Assembly: GCF_007828865.1 (NCBI RefSeq)
Contig: NZ_VIVK01000003.1
Coordinates: forward strand, 248,001-312,000
Length of the DNA stretch: 64,000 nt
From: Kribbella amoyensis
GTDB lineage: Bacteria; Actinomycetota; Actinomycetes; Propionibacteriales; Kribbellaceae
Direction: 5' to 3'
The notes beneath the pieces were generated by a model that was given only the letters and a program-made list of their open reading frames with translations, ran no database searches and was not told the DNA's origin. Within the stretch, counting starts at the first letter, position 1. Every line of letters starts with the position of its first letter. Shown in pieces: positions 8,958 through 18,042 of the stretch. Made by a program: the position numbers and the translations under genes.

Positions 8958-10066
8958 CAGATCTCCATCCCGAACTGGCGGCTGAACCGCACGTCACCCT
9001 CGACCATGTCCCGCATGTCCTCGACCCCGTTGCGGAACATCAGCGTCCGCTCCAGGCCCATCCCGAAGGCGAAGCCGGAGTACCGGTCGGTGTCGATCCC
9101 GCAGGCCCGCAGGACGCGCGGGTTCACCACGCCGCAGCCGCCCCACTCGATCCAGCCCTCGCTGCCGCAGGTCCGGCACGGGCGGTCCGGGTTGCCGACG
9201 GAGGCGCCGCGGCAGACGAAGCACTTCAGGTCCACCTCGGCCGACGGCTCGGTGAACGGGAAGAAGTTCGGCCGGAGCCGAGCCTCCAGTCCCTCGCCGA
9301 ACATCGAGACGACGAAGTGGTCCAGCGTGCCCTTCAGGTGGGCGAGCGTGATGCCCTCGTCCACCACCAGGCCCTCGACCTGGTGGAAGACCGGCGTGTG
9401 GGTCGCGTCCAGCTCGTCGGTCCGGAACACCCGGCCCGGGCAGATCACGTAGATCGGCGGCTTGCGGGTCAGCATCGAGCGCGCCTGCACCGGCGAGGTG
9501 TGGGTCCGCAGCACGGTGCCGGCGCCGGCCGGCTCGACGAAGAAGGTGTCCTGCATCTGCCGCGCCGGGTGGTCGGGCTGGAAGTTCAGCGCGTCGAAGT
9601 TCAGCCACTCGGCCTCGACCTCGGGGCCCTCGGCGACGTCCCAGCCGAGCGCGGTGAAGACGTCGGCGACCTGCTCCGAGATCAGCGACAGCGGGTGCCG
9701 GGCGCCCAGCTCGGGGGTGTGCCACGGCAGCGTCACGTCGACCCGCTCGGTGGCCAGCATCCGCTCCTCGTGCTCGGCCTCGAGCACGGTCAGCCGGGTC
9801 GCGTACGCCTCGGTGATCGCCTTCCGGGCGGCGCCGATCCGCTGGCCGGCCTCCTTGCGGCCCTGCGGCGGCAGCGCGCCGATCTCCCGGTTCGCCAGCG
9901 CGATCGGCGAGCGGTCGCCCAGGTGGGCCTGCTTCGCCTCCTGCAGAGCGGGCAGGTCGGCGGCGGTGCGGAAGGCGTCGAGAGCCTCGTCGCGCGTCCG
10001 TTCGACCTCGTCGGCGTGCAGAGGTGTCACCTCGACGGGGTCGTAGTTCTTGTTGGGACCGGACAT
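8957..10066 (-). CDS. pheS: Phenylalanine--tRNA ligase alpha subunit
   Basis: 369 residues. The N-terminal half is the coiled-coil arm; the class II catalytic core follows, with motif 2 (GRVFRTDELDATHTPVFHQ) and motif 3 (FAFGMGLERTLMFRNG). PDHPARQMQDTF is typical of PheS. The start is ATG 10066 with a GGGAAAGGGAG ribosome site. In most actinobacteria pheS follows infC-rpmI-rplT-trmH directly; here those genes lie on the same strand about 24 kb upstream (34.3-36.5 kb), with the accessory block between, and pheS has its own upstream region. Confidence 0.98.
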   Translation of the reverse strand: MSGPNKNYDPVEVTPLHADEVERTRDEALDAFRTAADLPALQEAKQAHLGDRSPIALANREIGALPPQGRKEAGQRIGAARKAITEAYATRLTVLEAEHEERMLATERVDVTLPWHTPELGARHPLSLISEQVADVFTALGWDVAEGPEVEAEWLNFDALNFQPDHPARQMQDTFFVEPAGAGTVLRTHTSPVQARSMLTRKPPIYVICPGRVFRTDELDATHTPVFHQVEGLVVDEGITLAHLKGTLDHFVVSMFGEGLEARLRPNFFPFTEPSAEVDLKCFVCRGASVGNPDRPCRTCGSEGWIEWGGCGVVNPRVLRACGIDTDRYSGFAFGMGLERTLMFRNGVEDMRDMVEGDVRFSRQFGMEI

Positions 10067-10115
10067 CGCTCCCTTTCCCGGCTGATCGCCTGCTGGTTCG
10101 AAAACTGCTGCTGGC

Positions 10116-10121
10116 AGTCTA
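10116..10121 (-). promoter_or_regulatory. Possible -10 element for pheS-pheT
   Basis: On the minus strand this reads TAGACT, a TAnnnT -10 hexamer about 50 bases ahead of the pheS start. No good -35 lies at 16-18 bases (a weak TTCACG sits 19 bases upstream). I saw no T-box motif or Phe-rich leader peptide in the short leader. Confidence 0.3.
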
Positions 10122-10204
10122 GGAACCCCCGGCCCCGGAGCGTGAATCGGTCGTCCACAGGCTGACTCCGCAACCGTCCGGAGTCAGGCCGCGACCAAGC
10201 CCGT

Positions 10205-10236
10205 CCGGGCCTGGGCCGAGGTCGGCCCAGGCCCGG
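10205..10236 (-). terminator. Strong hairpin after the propeller operon
   Basis: A perfect 13-bp stem (CCGGGCCTGGGCC with its complement) and a 6-base loop lie 8 bases past the stop of the 10244-12499 gene. There is no U tract, as is common in high-GC actinobacteria. A second, smaller stem-loop (8 bp, CTGACTCC/GGAGTCAG, 10162-10187) follows. Together they would insulate pheS from the upstream accessory operon. Confidence 0.7.
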
Positions 10237-10243
10237 AGCGCGG

Positions 10244-12499
10244 TCAGCGGCCGATCGTCGAGCGGGCCGCGGCCGAGCGGACGGCCTCGCCCTCGGCCGG
10301 GCTCAGGACGTCATCGGCGACGAGCCGGTCGGTCACTGCGACAACCGCCCGTACGTACGTCCCGTGGTCGCGCCACTTCGCCGCCGGGTCCGGCAACTCG
10401 TCGATCACGGTGCAACCAGGCCGGGCGAACCGGTTGGCCACGCGGCTGTCCACGTCACCCGTCCACACGGTCGCTCGCAGGTCCGAGCCGGGACACGCGT
10501 CGGCGGGCGGGACGTACGAGGCGAGGTTGGTCGGGTTCGTCTTCCCGTCCGGCCGCAGCAAGGAGTAGTAGGTACCGTCCGGGGTCGCGGTCAGCCGGTT
10601 CAGCCCGCGGTCCCGCAGGACCTCCACCGACCCGGCCAGGCTGTCCACCACGAACAACCGGCCACCGGTGACGCCGTACAGGTACCCGTCTCGCCAGGAG
10701 AGCGCGCCGTCCGCCGCACCGGTCGTACCGTCGAACACCTTGATCCGCCGCTGCACCGTGCCCGTCGCCGGATCCACCACGAACACCGTGCCGTCCGCGA
10801 GCCCCCACAGCCGCCCGTCCGGTCCGACCGTGAGTTCGTTGATGCTCTTGGCACCCGGGACCGGTACCAGCTCGGCCGTCTTCGCCCCGGTCGCCGGGTC
10901 CGCCCGGAACAGCACCGCCTCGGTCGCGCGCGGCTCGGTTCCCTGGCCGCTGTCGACGCTCGAGCCGGCCCACAGCCCGGACGTGGTCGGCTGGATCGCG
11001 GCGACCGTCTGGTCCACGACGATGTTGCGGTACACCGACAACGCCCCGTTGGCCAGGTCGTACACGGTCAGCGCGCCCCCGTACTCCCCGTAGCCCGGCG
11101 TGGTGCCGACGTAGACCTTGCCGTCGGACGGGACCACGGAGACCGGGCGGTTCTGCAGGTGGCTGTCCACCAAGCTGAACAGGATGCGCGGGTTCGTCGC
11201 GCTCTCGGGGACATGCGGGTCCCAGACGGACAGCCGGCCGTACGGGTAGATCCCGACGTACAGCTTCCCGTCGTCGCCCCAGGCCCAGCCCTCGACCTGG
11301 CCCTGCCGAGTCGCGGGCGCGGTGACACCGGTCGCCGGGTCGTACGTCCCGGTCGAGCCGTTGAGGAACGCGTTCACCAGGACCTTGCCGTTGGACGGGT
11401 CCGCGATCGCGTGCATCAACGGCACCGGTACGTACTGGAACGGCGAGCTCCATTGCGCGAAGGCGCCACTCCCCGGGTCGTACCGGAAGGTGCCACCCGA
11501 ATAGTTGCCGCCGAGTCCGTACAGCACCCGGCTGCCGTTCTCGGTGACCCAGCCGTACCCGATCGCGGCGCCGCGCGTGACCTTGACGGCCGGAGTCACC
11601 GCGCCGACGGTGTCGGTGGCCACGTCGTACCGGGTGAGCACGGTCGCGTTGGTGAAGTAGACGGCCCCGCCTTCGCCCGGCGAGACACCGCGTGCTCCGA
11701 TCGGGTAGTCGGTGACCTGGGACCCGGTTGCGGCGTCCGTGAACGTCACCTGCTGTCCGGTGGCCGCGTCGAAGACGGTGAGTCGTCCGCTCACGTTCGC
11801 GAACACCCGGCCGTCGGCGTAGTCGAGGTCGCTGATCTCCTTGCCAGCCAGGCTCGCCGGGGTCAGCTCCTGCTTGTCCCCGGTCGCCAGGTCGATCCGG
11901 AACAGCTTCGCCTTCGGTGTGGCCAGCCCGACGAACAGTGCGTTGCGGTCCGGGTCGTACGTCGTGGACCGCGCGTACTGCTGAACCGTGTCGAGCGAAC
12001 CGTAGTCCGTCACGTCACCGGTGGCCGGGTCGTACCGGAAGGCGTGCGCGTTCGGGTACGTCCCGCCGTACACGACCCCGTTGGGTCCCGCGCTCAGCCC
12101 GTAGACGAACGACTCCCCCGCGATCGGCTGACCCAGATCGGTGACCGTCCCGGTGTCCGGGTGGTAGCGGTACAGGCGGGCGTTCGAGTAGCTGCCCACG
12201 TACACGCTGCCGTCACTCGCAACCGTGATGCCCCAGGCGCCGGCGGCACCGGGCAACGGCACGGCCCTCACCAGCTCGCGGGTGCGCACGTCGACCACGT
12301 TGAGCTGCGCGTCCTCTCCCGCTGGAACGGCGTAGACCACGTCGCGCCCGTTCTCGTGACCGAACGCGCCCTCCATCACGGTCAACGAGGTGAGGGGTGC
12401 ACCGAGGTCCTGGATCACGTCGTCCTCGACAGCGGCGGCCGTGGATCCGCCGACCAGGAGCGCGGTAACAGTGAGCAGAGCTACGCCGATTCGTCTCAT
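10244..12499 (-). CDS. Secreted beta-propeller-like protein, Sec-type, with extra C-terminal module (pair 1, second gene)
   Basis: 751 residues from ATG 12499, which overlaps the TGA of the preceding gene (GGAG five bases upstream). A Sec signal peptide spans residues 1-23 (MRRIGVALL...TAAA). The body consists of repeated blades of about 40-50 residues of the type DGSVYVGSYSNARLYRYHPDTGTVTDLG, as in PQQ-like or WD-like propellers. A conserved tract near residue 496 (VDQTVAAIQ, then EAVLFRADPATG, LVPVPGAKSINEL, LWGLADGTVFVVD) is shared with the three other paralogues in this window. The last 90 or so residues differ: VWTGDVDSRVANR, PGCTVIDEL, HGTYVRAVV and AAARSTIG form a module I have seen at the C-termini of actinobacterial secreted proteins (from memory). 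No catalytic motif is recognisable. Likely an extracellular carbohydrate-binding protein or lyase; function unknown. Confidence 0.8.
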   Translation of the reverse strand: MRRIGVALLTVTALLVGGSTAAAVEDDVIQDLGAPLTSLTVMEGAFGHENGRDVVYAVPAGEDAQLNVVDVRTRELVRAVPLPGAAGAWGITVASDGSVYVGSYSNARLYRYHPDTGTVTDLGQPIAGESFVYGLSAGPNGVVYGGTYPNAHAFRYDPATGDVTDYGSLDTVQQYARSTTYDPDRNALFVGLATPKAKLFRIDLATGDKQELTPASLAGKEISDLDYADGRVFANVSGRLTVFDAATGQQVTFTDAATGSQVTDYPIGARGVSPGEGGAVYFTNATVLTRYDVATDTVGAVTPAVKVTRGAAIGYGWVTENGSRVLYGLGGNYSGGTFRYDPGSGAFAQWSSPFQYVPVPLMHAIADPSNGKVLVNAFLNGSTGTYDPATGVTAPATRQGQVEGWAWGDDGKLYVGIYPYGRLSVWDPHVPESATNPRILFSLVDSHLQNRPVSVVPSDGKVYVGTTPGYGEYGGALTVYDLANGALSVYRNIVVDQTVAAIQPTTSGLWAGSSVDSGQGTEPRATEAVLFRADPATGAKTAELVPVPGAKSINELTVGPDGRLWGLADGTVFVVDPATGTVQRRIKVFDGTTGAADGALSWRDGYLYGVTGGRLFVVDSLAGSVEVLRDRGLNRLTATPDGTYYSLLRPDGKTNPTNLASYVPPADACPGSDLRATVWTGDVDSRVANRFARPGCTVIDELPDPAAKWRDHGTYVRAVVAVTDRLVADDVLSPAEGEAVRSAAARSTIGR

Positions 12500-14496
12500 C
12501 ACAGCTCCACCCGGTAGAGCTCGGCACCGTCGCCGAGGAAGACCCGGCCGTCCGGATGGACCGCGAGGTACTGCGCCTGCTGCCGCACCACCTCGGTGAT
12601 GCTCAGGTCGGACCGTGGGATCCGCAGCAGCACCTGCCCGGTGTGGACGAAGAAGGCGTCCCCGGCCGCGTGGTACGCGAGCCGCCCACCACTCGCCGGC
12701 AACGTGACCGACCTCGTGATCGTCTGTGTGGCCACGTCGAACTGGAACAACCGGCCGCCCGCCAGACCCCACAGCGCCCCCGCGGAGTCCACGCACAGCC
12801 CGTCGATCACCTTCGCACCGGCGACTGGGACCAGCTGGAACGTCGTCGTCCCGGCGGCCACGTTCCAGCCGAACAACCGGGCCTCGGTCTGCGTCGGCGG
12901 TGGCACCGAGTACCCACCGTGGATGGACGTCCCACCGACCACCAGGCCGCCCGCGTACGCGAGCGCGACGATCGACTGGTCGGTCACCACCGGGCGGTGG
13001 ACCTGCGCGGCCCGGGTCGCCTTGTCGACCAGGACGAGCGCGCCGCCGAGGGTGGTGTTCGGCATCGTCCCGTACGCGATGTGCGTCCCAGCGTCGACAC
13101 TGGTCCGCGCGCGCACCTGGTCCTGCGCCTTCAGGTCGCTCACCTTGACCGGGTTCTCCGGGGCGCCCGCGGGACCCGGGGAGTACTCGGGGCTGTTCCA
13201 CGGCGCGGTCGGGTCGTACGCGTAGAACCGCGAGTCGGGGTAGCAGCCGATCCACACCGTGTCGCCCAGGTCGAGCACGCTCTCGGTCTGCGCGAACCGC
13301 TGGAAACCGGGCTGCCCGGTCGCCGGATCCACCTGCGCGATACCCCCGTTGAGATACCCACCTGCCCACAGCCGGCCGGTGGTACCGACGGCCAACGACG
13401 CGAGCGGGATGGGTTCGCCGGTGACGTCGGTGCCGCCGACGTCGGAGCGGCCGGTCTTCGGGTTGTAGCGGAACAGCTCGCCCCGCCACAGCATCCCGAC
13501 CAGGGTCTGTCCGGGCCAGTCGGGGTGCCGCAGATCGACCCAGCCGATGCCGCGGTTGTTCACCACCCGGCCGGCGAACTTCAGCCCGGTCGGGTACTCG
13601 GTGCCGTGGCTCGGCTTCAGCCCGGTCAGCTCGCCGTTGCGGGTGTAGTAGACGAGCCCCTTCGGCCCTGGTTCGGACACGTCCAGCCCGGCGACTCCGT
13701 CGAGCACCTGGCTCCACCGTTGGCCCTTGACGTCCCAGATCGCCAGCTTGCCGCTGATGGCCGAGCCGATCCGCGCGTACACCCTGCCGTCGTAGGCGTT
13801 GAGGTCGTACACGGGAACCCCGACGCCGTCACCCACCTCGGCGGGCAACGGCAGCTCCCGCTTGGCTCCGGTGGCGACGTCGATCTCGAAGACGTGCGCG
13901 TCCGGCTGCGACCCGACGTACAGCTTCCCGTCGAGCAGAGCGATGCTGCGCGCGTACTCGATGCCCGGTGCGAGCTGTCCGTAGTCCCGGACCTCACCGG
14001 ACGGGTGATAGCTGAAGACACGGGCCCCCGGGTACGTGGCGCCGTACAGCACTCCGTCGGCGTCCACGGCGAGACGCCAGATGTAGGTCTGGTTCGGCAA
14101 GGGGCGGCCGAGGTTCTCCACGGGGCTGTTCGGGCCCGGGCGACGCCGGTGCAGTGTTCCGGTGTTGTACGCGCCCACGTACACGGTGCCGTCCGGTGCG
14201 ACGACCACGGCGTACGAGCCGGGCGCGCCGTCGATCACCTGGGACGACACGACTTTGCGGGTGAGCGGGTCGATCGCTACGAGATGCGCGGGCTCACCGG
14301 AGGCCGCGGACCACATCACCGGACGTCCGTCGGGACCAGGGCCGATCGCACCTCCGATCAGCAGGACATCGCGCAACGGCACACCCAACGGGGTGACCGT
14401 GGCGGTGGTGGCAGCACTGGCGGTCGCGGTCCCGAGCAACGAGGTGGCGGGGACGGCGAGCGCGGCGTACTGGAGGAAACGGCGGCGCGGAATCAT
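12499..14496 (-). CDS. Secreted beta-propeller-like protein, Tat-type (pair 1, first gene)
   Basis: 665 residues. The N-terminus MIPRRRFLQYAALAVPATSL has the twin-arginine pattern RRxFLQ, a hydrophobic core and an ASA cleavage site, so export should use the Tat pathway. Propeller-type repeats follow (VAPDGTVYVGAYNTGTLHR; VLYGATYPGARVFSYHPSG; KLYVGSQPDAHVFEIDVATG). The paralogue signature lies near residue 505 (TDQSIVALAYAGGLVVGG, then LFGWNV, LVPVAGAKVIDGL, ALWGLAGGRLFQFD). The stop overlaps the start of the Sec-type partner, implying stoichiometric production. Its promoter contains one of the four shared operators (14534-14549). The fold is inferred from repeats; the ligand is unknown. Confidence 0.82.
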   Translation of the reverse strand: MIPRRRFLQYAALAVPATSLLGTATASAATTATVTPLGVPLRDVLLIGGAIGPGPDGRPVMWSAASGEPAHLVAIDPLTRKVVSSQVIDGAPGSYAVVVAPDGTVYVGAYNTGTLHRRRPGPNSPVENLGRPLPNQTYIWRLAVDADGVLYGATYPGARVFSYHPSGEVRDYGQLAPGIEYARSIALLDGKLYVGSQPDAHVFEIDVATGAKRELPLPAEVGDGVGVPVYDLNAYDGRVYARIGSAISGKLAIWDVKGQRWSQVLDGVAGLDVSEPGPKGLVYYTRNGELTGLKPSHGTEYPTGLKFAGRVVNNRGIGWVDLRHPDWPGQTLVGMLWRGELFRYNPKTGRSDVGGTDVTGEPIPLASLAVGTTGRLWAGGYLNGGIAQVDPATGQPGFQRFAQTESVLDLGDTVWIGCYPDSRFYAYDPTAPWNSPEYSPGPAGAPENPVKVSDLKAQDQVRARTSVDAGTHIAYGTMPNTTLGGALVLVDKATRAAQVHRPVVTDQSIVALAYAGGLVVGGTSIHGGYSVPPPTQTEARLFGWNVAAGTTTFQLVPVAGAKVIDGLCVDSAGALWGLAGGRLFQFDVATQTITRSVTLPASGGRLAYHAAGDAFFVHTGQVLLRIPRSDLSITEVVRQQAQYLAVHPDGRVFLGDGAELYRVEL

Positions 14497-14528
14497 GGCG
14501 GGCTCCCTGCGGCGGCGGATGCCCGGAC

Positions 14529-14556
14529 GCTATAACGGTCATGTCCGTAATGTCCA
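14529..14556 (-). promoter_or_regulatory. Promoter of propeller pair 1 with shared operator
   Basis: Minus strand: TGGACA (14556-14551), 16 bases, TATAGC (14534-14529), about 35 bases before the ATG at 14496. The spacer holds the operator; on the plus strand 14534-14549 reads AACGGTCATGTCCGTA, an imperfect palindrome matching 13 of 16 positions of the site at 27174-27189. A protein bound there would sit between -35 and -10, which favours repression. Confidence 0.65.
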
Positions 14557-14582
14557 GAGGTGACGCCCGAAACTCTCCGCGA

Positions 14583-15497
14583 TCAGCCGGCCGGCGCCCG
14601 GTACGCCGCGGCGAACTCGGCGCCGTCCCACCCGGAGAAGACGTCGTCCAATGCGTCGATCGCGACCCAGTCACCGCCGTCGGCCGCCGACTTGGCCACC
14701 GCGAGCACGAGCAGGTCGGGCTCCACCAGCGCGGTCGGCGAATACGGTGCCGCCGCACCGTCGAGCAGCTGGCCCAGAACCTCGCCCAGGAAGGGTTTGT
14801 AGAGCCCACCCGCGTTCGGTCGAAGGTGCTCGACCCCCGACTCCGTCACGATCGTCGCGTGGTACGGGTACCCCGGCCGAGGCGGTCGGACGTCGACGAC
14901 CACCTCGGTACCGCCCGTATGCCGCAGCAGCCCGCGCAACCCCGAACCGTCCAGCGCCCGCGCCGCGGTGAACCCCGGACCGAGCACCGCCTGCGCCAGC
15001 GACACCGCGTGGACCCCGTAGTAGAAAGGGTGCCCAGCACAACCAACGAGGACGGACGACGGCGCCGGACCGTGGTACCGCCGCCGCCAAGCGACCGCCT
15101 CGGGCGCGCACCGCAAGGAGGAGCCGCCACTGATCGGCTGACCCGCCTCGGCCCGCCTGGCGAGTTCGCGGAGATCACCGACGCGTCCCGCGAGCGGCTT
15201 GTCCAGCAGCACGGCCGTCCCCGCGTCCAGCAGATTCAGCGCGAGCCGGTACCGCCGGTCCCAGTCGCAGCCGAGCAACAGCGCCACGTCGGCCACCTCC
15301 GGCAACTCCGCCGCGTCCGTGAGTACGCGGGCAACGCCGTACTCGGCGGCGAACTCCTCCGCGTACCCGGCGGGGCGCACCACACCGGAGTCGAGTACGG
15401 CCGTGACCTCCCGACCGAGCTCGCGCAGCAGCGGCACGAACGCGGCGGGGTGAGAGGTGTCCAGCTCGACCAGGGCGACGCGACCACCGGACGTCAT
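14583..15497 (-). CDS. Gfo/Idh/MocA-family oxidoreductase
   Basis: 304 residues from ATG 15497, overlapping the TGA of the DapA-family gene by ATGA. The N-terminal half looks like the NAD(P)-binding Rossmann domain (RVALVELDTSHPAAF, VADVALLLGCDWDRRY), and LDAGTAVLLDKPLAGRVGDL contains the family's conserved Lys-Pro (EKPlA-type, here DKPLA). The usual GxGxxG near the N-terminus is degenerate. It is shorter than the usual 330-380 residues. Likely a sugar or cyclitol dehydrogenase acting with the aldolase-type enzyme encoded just upstream. Substrate unknown. Confidence 0.75.
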   Translation of the reverse strand: MTSGGRVALVELDTSHPAAFVPLLRELGREVTAVLDSGVVRPAGYAEEFAAEYGVARVLTDAAELPEVADVALLLGCDWDRRYRLALNLLDAGTAVLLDKPLAGRVGDLRELARRAEAGQPISGGSSLRCAPEAVAWRRRYHGPAPSSVLVGCAGHPFYYGVHAVSLAQAVLGPGFTAARALDGSGLRGLLRHTGGTEVVVDVRPPRPGYPYHATIVTESGVEHLRPNAGGLYKPFLGEVLGQLLDGAAAPYSPTALVEPDLLVLAVAKSAADGGDWVAIDALDDVFSGWDGAEFAAAYRAPAG

Positions 15498-16471
15498 CGG
15501 AGCTCTCGGCTCGCCAGCCGATCCATGGCTCGCAGCAACTCGTCCCGCTCGGCCGGATCCGACGGCGGGCCGTACGGGTCGTGGCAGAACTCCGGGTCCA
15601 GGATCCCTTCCCACGCGGCGATCCAGGCCATCCGCTGGACGTACCCCTCCATCGGTGCGCGGAAGACCAAGGCGGCGAGCTGGTCGAGTCGGGTGGACGC
15701 GGCAACGAAGTCGTCGTACCGGCCGTCGTTCCACGCCTGGTTCACCGCGACGCTCCACGACGGCACAGCCGCGGCCAGACCGATGAGCATGCCGCGGGCG
15801 CCCCACATCAGCGAGGGACCGAGCATGCGGTCCTCCCCGGTGAGCAGGAGGGCGTCCGGGTTCGCGGTGCGGCACCCGGCGATGAGGTCCTGGCAACCGA
15901 TCGCGTCGTCGAGCAGGGCGAGCTTCAGCCCGACCACGCCCGGCACCGTGACCAACCGAGCCGCCGTGGCCGCGTCGTACTGGTTCCCGCTCGCCTTCTC
16001 GTACAGGGCGAACGCGATGACGGGCAGACCGGTTTCCGCGGCGAGCCGCTCGTGCAGTTCCACGACGGCCCGGTCGTACTCGGGAACACGCGGCGGCGGG
16101 AAGCAGAGCAACGCGGACGCCCCCGCGGCGACCACGGGCTCCGCGTTCCGCAGCAGCGCGCCCACCGGATCGGCGAGGTCGGCTCCCGCCGGGATCCCGA
16201 CACCGGCGACCAACGGCAGCTCGCTCGCGACCCGGTACGCGGCCACCACCTCGGCCCGCCGCTCGTCCGGCAACCACGGCCCCCGGCCCGTGTGCACGCA
16301 CACCGCCAGCGCCCCCGCACCACCACCAGCCAGCGCCCCGGCGTACCCGGCGACCGCGTCGATCCGTACCGCGCCGGCCGCGTCGAACGGAGTCAGCGCC
16401 GCCGCCGTGACGCCGCTCCGGAGCGTCTCGACGACGGTTTCGGTCACGGCCGTTGCCGGGGTTCGTAGCAT
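15494..16471 (-). CDS. DapA/NanA-family aldolase or dehydratase (copy 1)
   Basis: 325 residues from ATG 16471. TIM-barrel features of the dihydrodipicolinate synthase/N-acetylneuraminate lyase superfamily are visible: LTPFDAAGAVRIDA at the N-terminus, a LYEKASGN tract where the catalytic Tyr lies, and VPGVVGLKLALLDD with the Schiff-base Lys. The lysine-biosynthetic DapA is unlikely given the catabolic setting; sugar-acid lyases (KDG-type, NanA-type) are closer in context. It forms a two-gene operon with the Gfo/Idh gene and is divergent from the regulator at 16635. The 162-base intergenic region shows no copy of the shared palindrome. Confidence 0.83.
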   Translation of the reverse strand: MLRTPATAVTETVVETLRSGVTAAALTPFDAAGAVRIDAVAGYAGALAGGGAGALAVCVHTGRGPWLPDERRAEVVAAYRVASELPLVAGVGIPAGADLADPVGALLRNAEPVVAAGASALLCFPPPRVPEYDRAVVELHERLAAETGLPVIAFALYEKASGNQYDAATAARLVTVPGVVGLKLALLDDAIGCQDLIAGCRTANPDALLLTGEDRMLGPSLMWGARGMLIGLAAAVPSWSVAVNQAWNDGRYDDFVAASTRLDQLAALVFRAPMEGYVQRMAWIAAWEGILDPEFCHDPYGPPSDPAERDELLRAMDRLASRELR

Positions 16472-16634
16472 GGGGTCAGTGTTCCGGACGGGTGCGAGCA
16501 CGTCGAGCGCGGACCCGGCCGGGACCCGGTTGGGGCACGCCCGGCGAGCGGTCTTGCGAGCGGGATGCGATCCGGTGAGACTGAGCCCGCCGGACGGCAA
16601 CTGATGATTCCGACGACACGGGAGGGCGACGCGG

Positions 16635-17858
16635 ATGGTGACGACGATCGGCATCGTCGGTCCGTCGGACCTGGTCACCTCCACCAGCCGGATCTGCGCG
16701 AACCTGCCCGGGGTCGAGGTGGTCCCGCTGAAGTACCGGCGCGAGACCGACACCCCGAAGGTGCTGGCGGACGCCCCGGCGAGTATCGACGCCTGGCTGT
16801 TCACCGGGGTCGTGCCGTACCAGATCGCGGCCTCGCACGACCTGCTCGACCGGCCGGCCGCGCACGTCGAGTACACCGGCGCGACGTTGCTCCGGGCCCT
16901 GGTCCAGCTGCTCCGCGAAGGGCGCGACGTGACGTCGATGAGCATCGACGTCCTGGACGAGGCACAGGTCCGCGAAACCCTCGAGGAGGTCGGCCTGCCG
17001 ACCCGCGGCGTCCGTGTCCTGCCGTACCGGCCAGGCCTGGACTCCGAGGACGTGGTCGCCTTCCACCGCGAAGCCCGCGATGAAGGTGCCACCGTGGCGG
17101 TGACGTGCCTGCGCTCGGCGTACGAGAAGCTCCGCGTCGAACAGACGACCATCCGCCTGGCCCCGTCGGTGCACTCGGTCCGCTCCGCGGTGAACGGGCT
17201 GCTGCTGACCCACGGAGCGCTCCGCAGCGACGACGCGCAGATCGCGCTCGGGCTGGTGGAGATCGCGGCCAAGGGCGAGGACGCGCTGAAGCGTGAGGTC
17301 GGGTCGCTGGGCGGGAGCGTGGTCCGGTACGACGACAAGCGCTTCCTGATCGTGACGACGCGGGGGCCGCTGGAGCAGGCGACGGCGTCGTTCACCGAGC
17401 TGGGCATGCTGACGCATCTGAAGGAGCGCTTCGGGCCGGTCCGCATTGGGTTTGGCATCGGCGGCTCCGGGGCGGAGGCGGAGGCGCTCGCACGTCGGGC
17501 GCTGGGACGTGCGCGGACGGCAGGGCGTACGGCGGCGGTTGTGTCGCTGCGGAACGACATCGACATCACCCTGGTCGGCGGGGCGGCACCCCGTCCGCTG
17601 CAGCGGGCGCAGTTGCAGTTGCTCGCCCAGCGCGCGGGGCTCTCCAAGGCGACGCTGGAGAAGCTGCAGGAGCTGGTCCGAGCGACCCCGGGCGGCGGCC
17701 TGACCACCCGAACGCTGGCGGAGCACCTCGGAGTCCAACCGCGCACAGCCCGCCGAGTTCTCAACCGCCTCGAAAGAGCAGGCGTAGCAGACGCCACCGG
17801 AACCCAAATAGGCACCGGCAGCGGCCGCCCCCTCGTCGTCTACCGCGTGCACCTGTAG
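16635..17858 (+). CDS. Regulator with ligand-sensing N-terminus, GGDEF-like middle and C-terminal winged helix
   Basis: 407 residues; GGAGG at 16621-16625 supports ATG 16635. Residues 1-160 start TIGIVGPSDLV and alternate beta strands and helices (DAWLFTGVVPYQIA, HVEYTGATLLRALVQLL), reminiscent of PrpR_N-type or Rossmann-like sensor domains. Residues 190-310 include GDVRIGFGIG-like VRIGFGIGGSGAEAEALARRAL, the end of a degenerate GGDEF/PucR-like cyclase fold. The C-terminal 80 residues form a winged helix (GGGLTTRTLAEHLGVQPRTARR, VLNRLERAGV). I do not know a named family with this order. It is the only regulator inside the accessory block, so it is the local candidate for the shared operators, although its own promoter lacks one. 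Confidence 0.65.
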   Translation: MVTTIGIVGPSDLVTSTSRICANLPGVEVVPLKYRRETDTPKVLADAPASIDAWLFTGVVPYQIAASHDLLDRPAAHVEYTGATLLRALVQLLREGRDVTSMSIDVLDEAQVRETLEEVGLPTRGVRVLPYRPGLDSEDVVAFHREARDEGATVAVTCLRSAYEKLRVEQTTIRLAPSVHSVRSAVNGLLLTHGALRSDDAQIALGLVEIAAKGEDALKREVGSLGGSVVRYDDKRFLIVTTRGPLEQATASFTELGMLTHLKERFGPVRIGFGIGGSGAEAEALARRALGRARTAGRTAAVVSLRNDIDITLVGGAAPRPLQRAQLQLLAQRAGLSKATLEKLQELVRATPGGGLTTRTLAEHLGVQPRTARRVLNRLERAGVADATGTQIGTGSGRPLVVYRVHL

Positions 17859-18042
17859 TTCTCGTGCCGTTCGACAGGAGATAGTCGGCAACCTGAGCCG
17901 AAAACTCACCGAGCCCGCTGACCGGCACCCAGCCACAACAACCACCTCCTGTCCAAGGACACACCTGCTGTCACCCATGCGCGTTGGCGCTCGGTGGAGA
18001 CCCCTAACGTGCAGGCTTGCGCGGGATACTTGGGTTGATCTG

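Noticed and set aside
10067..10204. T-box or Phe leader peptide before pheS
   Set aside because: No T-box core motif, specifier structure or Phe-codon run is visible; the stem-loop at 10162-10187 lies upstream of the likely transcription start.
12500..13717. Extension of the Sec-type propeller gene to a start at 13717
   Set aside because: The added residues are an out-of-frame reading of the Tat-type gene; ATG 12499 begins a clear signal peptide with a ribosome site.
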